Source of the DNA: Pseudomonadota bacterium
Lineage (GTDB): Bacteria; Pseudomonadota; Gammaproteobacteria; Steroidobacterales; Steroidobacteraceae
Assembly: GCA_021817875.1 (NCBI GenBank)
Contig: JAKAFQ010000115.1
Location: forward strand, 1-10,236
Reading direction: 5' to 3'
DNA length: 10,236 nt
The notes beneath the pieces are model-generated. The model searched no databases. It saw only the letters and a program-made list of their open reading frames with translations, and had not been told where the DNA came from. Position 1 is the stretch's first letter. Every line of letters begins with the position of its first letter. A program made the translations under genes and the position numbers. Positions 5,394-10,236 of the stretch are shown one piece after another.

Positions 5394-5810
5394 TCATGGG
5401 TCGCGCCGGTCCTCTTTCGTACGGCAACCGCGCCATTTCGGCGTGTCGATTGGCGCACGGGCGATGCAGGGTTCCGCCTGGGGAGCCCTGCGATCATCGA
5501 CCGTAGGGCGCTCTTGGCTCAGGCGCCTCACGGCTTCGACGAATGAAACGCCGAGCAGGTGCATTGCGAGGTCGATCGCGTTGCCACCGCCGCGTCGCTC
5601 TCGCGTGTCGAACCACAAGCGTCCCGTCGTCAGGATCTCGAAATCTCCCAGACCCGTGAGGCGCTGCCAGTGGCGGCGTTGTCAACTCTTGCGCGGCACG
5701 AACGTCAAGTTCGACCTCACTTGGATGGAAAGCCGTAGCAAGACCTGTTCGCTCGACATCCGCCTGAGCTCGGCGAGCCTGGATTCATCGAACGACTTGC
5801 GGATCGCCAT
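5394..5810 (-). pseudogene. CHC2 zinc-finger/DUF3991-like (primase-related) protein, nonsense-mutated
   Basis: On the minus strand from ATG 5810 the frame reads MAIRKSFDESRLAELRR, then EQVLLRLSIQVRSNLTFVPRKS. A TGA follows at 5684-5682, and the same frame then continues QRRHWQRLTGLGDFEILTTGRLWFDTRERRGGGNAIDLAMHLLGVSFVEAVRRLS before a stop at 5394. The GGGNAIDLAMHLLGVSFVEAV block is typical of the CHC2-like N-terminal domain of DUF3991/Toprim proteins carried on mobile elements. The parts on both sides of the TGA join without a gap; CGA to TGA would be one C-to-T change. The protein is also short: it ends soon after the CHC2-like domain, without a Toprim part. It is convergent with the broken DUF2958 gene. 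The family call is fairly sure; the pseudogene call is an inference. Confidence 0.68.
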
Positions 5811-5845
5811 GCTTGAGACGCTCGGACTTGGAGGCGTCGTGGGGG

Positions 5846-5878
5846 AGGGAGAAATCGCGCAGCGCTCACTTTCTCCCT
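5846..5878. repeat. 9-bp perfect inverted repeat in the divergent gap before the AlpA-like gene
   Basis: AGGGAGAAA (5846-5854) and TTTCTCCCT (5870-5878) are exact reverse complements around 15 nt that contain the palindrome AGCGCT (5861-5866). It lies between the leftward CHC2-like remnant and the rightward AlpA-like gene, so it may be an operator or a leader hairpin. Confidence 0.5.
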
Positions 5879-5906
5879 GCTCAACGCCTTCTGCTGCGCC
5901 GAGACT

Positions 5907-5937
5907 GCTCGCGACGGGCAACACCGCGCCCGCGAGC
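5907..5937 (+). other. Stem-loop just upstream of the AlpA-like ribosome binding site
   Basis: GCTCGC (5907-5912) pairs with GCGAGC (5932-5937). After a bulge of three bases, GGGC (5916-5919) pairs with GCCC (5928-5931), leaving an 8-nt loop. The stem ends 13 nt before the GGAGG of the next gene. A role in transcript stability or control is possible. Confidence 0.45.
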
Positions 5938-5963
5938 GACCCAAAACCTTGGAGGACGATGCA

Positions 5964-6194
5964 ATGGAAAACTCAAGCCCGCCGGCTGGCGACCGCTACC
6001 TCACGAATTCCGAGGCCGCCGCGGTTTTGAAGCTCTCGCCCCGCACGCTCGAGAAGCTCCGCGTGAACGGCGGCGGACCACGGTTTCGCAAGTTCGGCAG
6101 CCGCGTCATTTATGCGAGGGAGGACCTCGAGACTTGGGCGAACGCACGGGTATGCGAGAGCACCTCGGACCCTGGGTACGTCGCCCTGCGGTGA
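5964..6194 (+). CDS. AlpA/excisionase-like helix-turn-helix DNA-binding protein
   Basis: The 76-residue product has the pattern of HTH_17/AlpA domains at residues about 12-63. YLTNSEAAAVLKLSPRTLEKLRVNG forms the HTH and GGPRFRKFGSRVIYAREDLETWANAR the wing and last helix. The GPRF.K.G..V.Y...DL..W core is diagnostic. ATG 5964 is preceded by GGAGG (5951-5955, 8-nt spacer); a TTG at 5949 overlaps that site and is unlikely. In ICEs these proteins sit directly before repA, as here (stop 27 nt before the repA GTG), and act as regulators or excision factors. It is most likely in one operon with repA. Confidence 0.9.
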   Translation: MENSSPPAGDRYLTNSEAAAVLKLSPRTLEKLRVNGGGPRFRKFGSRVIYAREDLETWANARVCESTSDPGYVALR

Positions 6195-6196
6195 CG

Positions 6197-6221
6197 AGCG
6201 GCCCTCGACGGGGCCTTCGCT
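6197..6221 (+). promoter_or_regulatory. Stem-loop abutting the repA start codon
   Basis: AGCG (6197-6200) pairs with CGCT (6218-6221), and GCCC (6201-6204) pairs with GGGC (6211-6214). The loop is 6 nt and there is a 3-nt bulge. The repA GTG starts at the next base. The GGGG at 6210-6213, the only plausible Shine-Dalgarno sequence, lies mostly in the stem. Its first 11 bases, AGCGGCCCTCG, are identical to 2630-2640 at the base of another leader hairpin. Confidence 0.5.
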
Positions 6222-7109
6222 GTGCTCACCGGATCGAATTCGGAATCCCCTCGAGATCGGCTCGAGGCGTTCCGGGCGCTCGCAGCCGATCTCGCTCCTC
6301 GGGACCTGCAGGACCTCATGTCCTATCCGTTCTTTTCCCTCACGAAGACCAAGCGCATCCGGCCGATCGACTATCACGCGGGCGATGTCACGATCCGGGT
6401 CGAGGGGACCACGGAACATGGTCTTGCGACCATCTGGGACGCGGACGTGCTCATCTGGGCCGCCTCGCAGATCATCGAGGCACGGGATGCCGGGATCGAG
6501 ACCTCACGGCTGCTGGTCGCGACTCCCTACGAAATCCTGAACTTCGCCGGCCGGGGAACGAGCGGACGGGATTATCTGAGACTCAAGGCGGCCCTCGACC
6601 GGCTTCAGTCGACGTCCGTCGCCACGTCGATCCGCATGCCGTCGAGCCGCCGTCTGCACCGCTTCTCCTGGCTCAACGAGTGGAAGGAGCGTTCGAGCGG
6701 GGAGGGCCGGCCGGTGGGGCTCGAGCTCGTCGTCCCGGACTGGTTCTACGCGACGGTACTCGACTCGAGCCGTGTCCTCACGCTCGATCGGGCGTACTTC
6801 CGGCTCACGGGCGGCATTGCGCGCTGGCTCTATCGCCTCGCCCGCAAGCATGCCGGCAAACAGCCGGACGGCTGGCGGTTCGACTTTCGTCATCTTCACG
6901 CCCGGTCCGGGAGCCTCGCGCGGTACGCCGACTTCGCCGTCGACCTTCGGCGGATCGCCCGCTCGGAATCACTGCTCGGCTACCGAGTCGACATCGAGCG
7001 CTCGCGCCGCGGGGCCGAGATCCTGCACGTTCGGGCGGCGCCCACGCATCGGATCGACCGCACCGTGTCTGAGCTCGCCGCGAGATTCCGGGTTGGGGAT
7101 AAGCTGTGA
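6222..7109 (+). CDS. repA: Replication initiator protein A (RPA family)
   Basis: The 295-residue protein matches the RepA/RPA family of plasmid and ICE replication initiators. The hallmark is DLMSYPFFSLTKTKRIRPIDY at about residues 31-51, followed by ATIWDADVLIWAASQI, then TPYEILNFAGR, then a winged-helix-like region. A stretch VVPDWFYATVL leads to LDRAYFRLTGGIARWLYRLARKHAG, and then a basic C-terminal domain. Length is normal for the family. The GTG at 6222 lies right after a hairpin that may mask its ribosome binding site, so initiator level could be translationally controlled. Three direct repeats begin 8 bp after its stop, a likely site for its own binding. It would allow replication of the excised circle. 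Confidence 0.93.
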   Translation: MLTGSNSESPRDRLEAFRALAADLAPRDLQDLMSYPFFSLTKTKRIRPIDYHAGDVTIRVEGTTEHGLATIWDADVLIWAASQIIEARDAGIETSRLLVATPYEILNFAGRGTSGRDYLRLKAALDRLQSTSVATSIRMPSSRRLHRFSWLNEWKERSSGEGRPVGLELVVPDWFYATVLDSSRVLTLDRAYFRLTGGIARWLYRLARKHAGKQPDGWRFDFRHLHARSGSLARYADFAVDLRRIARSESLLGYRVDIERSRRGAEILHVRAAPTHRIDRTVSELAARFRVGDKL

Positions 7110-7116
7110 ATAGACA

Positions 7117-7179
7117 CGTGCTATCAGGCGCACGGGGTATCGTGCTATCAGGCGCACGACTATCGTGCTATCAGGCGCA
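7117..7179. repeat. Three iteron-like direct repeats downstream of repA
   Basis: CGTGCTATCAGGCGCA occurs exactly at 7117-7132, 7141-7156 and 7164-7179. The first two copies share 18 bases. Start-to-start spacings are 24 and 23 bp, about two helical turns. Each unit contains CGTGC and, in the first two copies, GCACG, so these units are also partial dyads. Direct repeats next to an initiator gene are typical iterons, which makes this a candidate replication origin. Confidence 0.75.
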
Positions 7180-7230
7180 AGAACGCGCGCAAGTCCTTGG
7201 TCTGCCTAGCGGATTCCGGACCTTAACTCT

Positions 7231-7263
7231 CATAACTTACAGATCCTTCGGATCTGTCATAAC
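7231..7263. other. Perfect hairpin flanked by CATAAC direct repeats
   Basis: ACAGATCC (7239-7246) and GGATCTGT (7250-7257) pair around a TTC loop. CATAAC flanks it at 7231-7236 and 7258-7263. The block 7220-7265 is AT-richer than the surroundings and lies 50 bp after the iteron-like repeats. It may be part of the origin (unwinding region or protein site) or a terminator-like structure without a U tract. Confidence 0.5.
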
Positions 7264-7335
7264 GGAAGAGGGCCGGTCGAATAACTCCGAGCGGCTGGAT
7301 TCTGAGCGACGGGATCGCGTCCCGGACGGCACGCG

Positions 7336-7983
7336 ATGAATCCGGTGCGCATCCGTCGTGGGCAACCGGACGAGGAAGAGAGCGGCGATCGAAACGCTGG
7401 CTGCGCGGCGACGGATTGCCCGACTTTCATCTCGGCGAGAGCCTCTCGAGCGGCATCTCGAGGAGGGGGCGGCGCATTCCGACACTTTCTCGTGCTGGCT
7501 GTGACGCTGCTTGGCGCATCGATGTGCATCGCCGTGTCGTGGCTTCATCCCCCTGTCCGATTGGTGTACAACGCGAGCCCGAGCGTCGCCCTGGGCTGGT
7601 ATCTGATGGTCCCACCGAGTCGCCTGACGGTCGGGATGTTCGTGGTCGCGCATCTTCCGCCAGCGGCTGCCACGCTCGCCGCTGAGCGGGGCTACCTTCC
7701 GATCGCCGTTCCGATCGTCAAACGCATCGCGGCGGATCACGGGGAGCGCATCTGCGAGCATTCTCGGGTCCTCTCCATCGACGGTCTGCCAGTCGCCCGC
7801 GCACTCATTCAGGACTCGCAGGGGCGTCCCCTTCCCGTATGGTCCGGGTGTCGAACTCTCTCGCGCAGTGAGTATCTGCTGCTGGGAGACGGCGCACCGG
7901 ATTCGTACGACAGCCGCTATTTCGGGCCGGTGACGGCACGTGCCATCCTCGGGCGCGCCATCCCGCTGTGGACATGGCGATGA
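7336..7983 (+). CDS. traF: TraF-type S26 signal peptidase of conjugative transfer
   Basis: The 215-residue protein matches TraF/S26 peptidases, which process or cyclise conjugative pilin. It has one membrane segment at about 48-70. The nucleophile motif is NASPSVALGWY (Ser83 probable). The general base is Lys129 in VPIVKRIAADHGERIC. The C-terminal EYLLLGDGAPDSYDSRYFGPV block is characteristic of conjugative TraF. Cys140 and Cys172 could form a disulfide. The first 45 residues are Arg/Gly-rich and longer than usual for the family, so the true start may lie further in; no better start with a ribosome binding site was found. Its stop overlaps the start of the lytic transglycosylase (ATGA at 7980-7983). 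Confidence 0.92.
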   Translation: MNPVRIRRGQPDEEESGDRNAGCAATDCPTFISARASRAASRGGGGAFRHFLVLAVTLLGASMCIAVSWLHPPVRLVYNASPSVALGWYLMVPPSRLTVGMFVVAHLPPAAATLAAERGYLPIAVPIVKRIAADHGERICEHSRVLSIDGLPVARALIQDSQGRPLPVWSGCRTLSRSEYLLLGDGAPDSYDSRYFGPVTARAILGRAIPLWTWR

Positions 7984-8660
7984 ATCGAGGGTGGATATTC
8001 GCTGGGTGCATGGTGGCCCTTTTCACCGGCCTCGCGGGTCGCAACGCCTTCGCTGCCGACCGGCCACAGTTGTGCGGGACCGATCCGTGGCAACCGATCG
8101 TTCGTGAAGCCGCGCATCGCTTCGATCTTCCGCGTGCCTGGTTGGACGCGGTAATCCTCGCGGAGAGCGCCGGCTGTCCTACGCTCAACGGCAAGCCCAC
8201 GGTCTCTGCGGTGGGCGCGATGGGATTGATGCAGCTGATGCCGGCGACATGGCGAGAGTACCGGGCACGACTCGGACTCGCTGAGGATCCTTACCAGTCC
8301 CGCGACAACATCCTCGCCGGCGCCGCGTACCTGCATGCGCTCTATCGGCGATATGGATGGAACGGATTTCTCGCGGCATATCAGGCGGGCCCCGGGCGGT
8401 ATGAGGAATTCATGCGCGGCGCACGACCACTCCCGCGGGTGACGATCGAGTACGTCGCGCGCGTCCGGCGGATGATTGAGCGAATTGACGCGGAATCCTC
8501 TCCGGACCGATTACCTACAGCGTCTGCCGCGAGTCCGCTCTTCGTCGTGGTCTCGTCCGACCCGGAGAATGTGGATCGTGCGACACATGGGCATCTCGAT
8601 GCTCAACTCTTTGTGCCGCTCTCGCCTGTTCAACGGCCAGCCACGGAGCGGCAGAAATGA
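7980..8660 (+). CDS. Lytic transglycosylase (SLT domain, VirB1-like)
   Basis: The 226-residue protein has a signal peptide (residues 1-25; hydrophobic core and AFA cleavage site before AD), so it acts in the periplasm. The SLT fold spans about 35-165. Catalytic Glu62 is in AVILAESAG, followed by GAMGLMQLMPATW (79-91), NILAGAAYLHALYRRYG (110-126) and AAYQAGPGRYEEF (132-144). The C-terminal 50 residues look disordered. ATG 7980 was chosen because it overlaps the traF stop (ATGA); GTG 7968 and ATG 7974 are in frame upstream. It would open peptidoglycan for the mating channel. Its stop again overlaps an ATG (8657). Confidence 0.93.
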   Translation: MNRGWIFAGCMVALFTGLAGRNAFAADRPQLCGTDPWQPIVREAAHRFDLPRAWLDAVILAESAGCPTLNGKPTVSAVGAMGLMQLMPATWREYRARLGLAEDPYQSRDNILAGAAYLHALYRRYGWNGFLAAYQAGPGRYEEFMRGARPLPRVTIEYVARVRRMIERIDAESSPDRLPTASAASPLFVVVSSDPENVDRATHGHLDAQLFVPLSPVQRPATERQK

Positions 8661-8920
8661 CCGTCGGAATGCGTGTTGCCATGCATTCAATGGGCATGAC
8701 AGGGAGCGTAGAGGCCGGAAGTGGCACGAGGAAGACGCGGAAGCAAGATAGAAGGTCGCGGCACCGCCGCGCCGCCAAGCCTTTGTCTGCACATCGGTTT
8801 GCGCGGCACCACGGCGCAGGAGGGGAGTGCCGCGGCTTGCGGCAACCGCCTATGATTCAAGCAGTTCCCGGGTGCCGCCTACGCTGCGGCGCGCTCGGAT
8901 GCTCCTGGGGTTCGCCATGA
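8657..8920 (+). CDS. Doubtful 87-codon ORF between transglycosylase and relaxase
   Basis: The frame starts with an ATG that overlaps the preceding stop (ATGA, 8657-8660). It ends with a TGA that overlaps the relaxase ATG (ATGA, 8917-8920). This double overlap is the only argument for a gene. The product is rich in Arg, Gly, His and Met and has no recognisable domain, and the middle (8755-8850) is repetitive GC-rich DNA. In related elements a DUF736 gene is often found at this place; this product does not resemble it. It may be non-coding DNA, for example the oriT region. Confidence 0.22.
   Translation: MTVGMRVAMHSMGMTGSVEAGSGTRKTRKQDRRSRHRRAAKPLSAHRFARHHGAGGECRGLRQPPMIQAVPGCRLRCGALGCSWGSP
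8828..8844. repeat. Hairpin in the GC-rich segment before the relaxase gene
   Basis: TGCCGC (8828-8833) and GCGGCA (8839-8844) pair around GGCTT. It lies about 70 bp upstream of the relaxase start, among several GCGGCAC-like words (8757-8815). Inverted repeats beside a relaxase gene are a usual feature of oriT, but I see no recognisable nick site (no ATCCTG core in this gap). Confidence 0.3.
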
Positions 8921-10236
8921 GCCGGGATCGCGAGGGGCGGTTCCGGCCTCGCGTCGGACCGCCGCGAGACCGGGGTAAGGCAACCCGCCCACGACTCATT
9001 GCCCGGGTGATTCGCGCCGCGTCGCGTTCAGGGAAGTCACTGGGGTACCGTGCGGCACGAGCCCGCCCCGGCACTCGGCTCGGGCGAGGGCACGCGGCCG
9101 CACAACTCACGGGCCGGGCGCTCGGACCTCGGTCGCGGCGGGCAATCGTCAAGTTCCGCATCGTCAGACACGCCGGCATCCACCCTTCGGCTCTCAGGGA
9201 GAATCTCGGCTACATCGAGCGGGAAGTTGTCCAGCCGGATGGTCGTCGCGCTCACCTCGAGGCGGAGGATCGCGAACGGATCGATGCCGAATCCTTCGCC
9301 CGCCGGATCGAGAATGACCGCCATCACTTCAAGATCATCGTATCGCCCGAGGATGCCACGCAGATCGGGGACCTCAAGGCCTATACGCGTGAGCTGATGG
9401 CGCAGGTGGAACGGGATCTCGGGACGCGGCTCGAGTGGGTGGCGACAGATCACTGGGACACCGACAATCCCCACATCCACATCCTGCTGCGCGGCAAGGA
9501 CGAGGCCGGCGAGGATCTCGTTATCGCCGGCAACTACATCGCCCACGGTATGCGCCATCGCGCCGCAGAGCTCGCCACGCGCTGGCTCGGGCCGCGGACG
9601 GAACGGGAGATCCGGGAGAGTTTGACACGGGAGGTCGAACAGGAACGGTGGACGAGTCTGGATCAGGCTCTGCAGCGGAGCGCACAGGACAGTCGCTTGG
9701 ACTTGGCGGTTCTTTCCGACGCTGTCCGGGACCGAGAGCATCGGGCGCTCCTGATCGGGCGCTTGCAGCGTCTCGGGGAACTTGGCCTCGCCGAGCGCCT
9801 CGCGCCGGACCGCTGGCAACTCTCACCCGATTTTGAGCGGCTGCTGCGGGCCATGGGTGAGCGGGGCGACATCATCCGCCGCATGCAGCGCGCGCTCGGG
9901 GACAAGCGCCGCGAACTCGGTGCCTTCGGCAATACGGAGGCTCCCGAGTCCATCACCGGCCGCCTGGCCGCGAAGGGCATCATCGAGCCCGTATACGACC
10001 GCGAATACCTCATCGTCGACGGTATCGACGGCCGGGCCTACCACATCGCGGCGCACTCTCGAGTCGACCTCCGCGAACTGCCGGTCGGAGCGATCGTCAC
10101 CGTGACGAACGGGCCAAAGCCGCGTCCAGCCGATCGGACGATCGCGGAGCACGCGCGCGATGGTATCTACCGAACCTCCGAGCACCTCGCGGTAGCGCGA
10201 GACGATGTTCGGCCAGGGCACGATCCCGAGGAGATC
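8917..10236 (+). CDS. VirD2-type (MOBP) relaxase with DUF3363, 5' part, runs off the right edge
   Basis: From ATG 8917 the frame stays open for 440 codons to the window end. Residues 1-75 are Arg-rich and basic (DRGKATRPRLIARVIRAASR, then GRGHAAA). Residues 80-104 hold FRIVRHAGIHPSALRENLGYIEREV with Tyr99, the candidate nicking tyrosine. HHFKIIVSPEDA is at 136-147. The metal-binding histidines lie in DHWDTDNPHIHILLRG (His179, His186, His188). GPRTEREIRESLTREVEQERWTSLD follows, then from about residue 320 a DUF3363-like region with ESITGRLAAKGI and EYLIVDGIDGRAYHIAAHSR. This is the relaxase I know from Tn4371-like ICEs. It would nick oriT and pilot the strand through the channel. The start codon has only a weak CTGGGG before it. 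The 3' end is outside the window. Confidence 0.94.
   Translation, partial: MSRDREGRFRPRVGPPRDRGKATRPRLIARVIRAASRSGKSLGYRAARARPGTRLGRGHAAAQLTGRALGPRSRRAIVKFRIVRHAGIHPSALRENLGYIEREVVQPDGRRAHLEAEDRERIDAESFARRIENDRHHFKIIVSPEDATQIGDLKAYTRELMAQVERDLGTRLEWVATDHWDTDNPHIHILLRGKDEAGEDLVIAGNYIAHGMRHRAAELATRWLGPRTEREIRESLTREVEQERWTSLDQALQRSAQDSRLDLAVLSDAVRDREHRALLIGRLQRLGELGLAERLAPDRWQLSPDFERLLRAMGERGDIIRRMQRALGDKRRELGAFGNTEAPESITGRLAAKGIIEPVYDREYLIVDGIDGRAYHIAAHSRVDLRELPVGAIVTVTNGPKPRPADRTIAEHARDGIYRTSEHLAVARDDVRPGHDPEEI

Noticed and set aside
5813..7072. 419-codon plus-strand frame overlapping the AlpA-like gene and repA
   Set aside because: The product is a long Arg/Pro-rich shadow; the AlpA-like and RepA frames carry clear family motifs.
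7117..7179. CRISPR array reading of the three direct repeats
   Set aside because: Only three 16-mers with 7-8 bp between them, so no spacers of CRISPR size, and no cas genes; iterons fit better.
7106..7339. 77-codon frame starting with a GTG overlapping the repA stop
   Set aside because: It runs through the iteron-like repeats, which would give repeated LSGAR peptides; no family pattern. Non-coding origin DNA is the better reading.
9510..9600. Nick-like ATCCTG near 9480 as an oriT nick site
   Set aside because: The ATCCTG words at about 9480 and 7019 lie within conserved coding sequence of the relaxase and repA and have no flanking inverted repeats.
9037..9819. 260-codon minus-strand frame opposite the relaxase
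   Set aside because: Antisense shadow of the relaxase, whose HUH and DUF3363 motifs are clear.

Overview
The window is high-GC bacterial DNA. It looks like a piece of an integrative and conjugative element (ICE) of a proteobacterium. The right half carries a replication and transfer module in the order AlpA-like HTH protein, RepA (RPA family), TraF-type S26 peptidase, lytic transglycosylase, and DUF3363/VirD2-type relaxase. From family knowledge this order resembles Tn4371-like and related MOBP elements. The genus cannot be read from the sequence. No integrase, attachment site, tRNA, rRNA, IS transposase or CRISPR array was recognised.

Left part (1-3400, cargo and small ICE genes): a broken DUF190 gene with an in-frame TAA lies at the left edge. 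About 520 bp without a recognisable gene follows, then a short mobile-element RadC. Convergent to radC are an SDR oxidoreductase and, upstream of it, a ribbon-helix-helix protein whose start is preceded by an 18-bp perfect palindrome. To the right are a strong stem-loop and two overlapping small hypothetical genes.

Middle part (3400-5960, regulation and decay): two leftward hypothetical genes diverge from an XRE regulator. The shared promoter region holds four GTATCA/TGATAC hexamers. A 47-codon membrane peptide gene follows. Next is a DUF2958 gene broken by a 5-bp tandem duplication; its ribosome binding site lies inside a 15-bp perfect inverted repeat. Convergent to it is a CHC2-zinc-finger/DUF3991-like gene broken by a TGA.

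Right part (5960-10236, replication and transfer): AlpA-like HTH, repA, three iteron-like direct repeats and a hairpin (candidate oriV), traF, a lytic transglycosylase, a doubtful 87-codon ORF, and a relaxase that runs off the right edge. ParA/DUF2840 genes, which I expect between repA and traF in related elements, and DUF736, expected before the relaxase, are absent.

Three genes carry one visible inactivating lesion each, while the replication and transfer genes are open. Several genes are preceded by stem-loops that touch the ribosome binding site or lie just upstream of it. I did not find a clearly new defence or metabolic system. The most interesting signals are the structured leaders, the RHH and XRE operator arrays, and the repeat array after repA.
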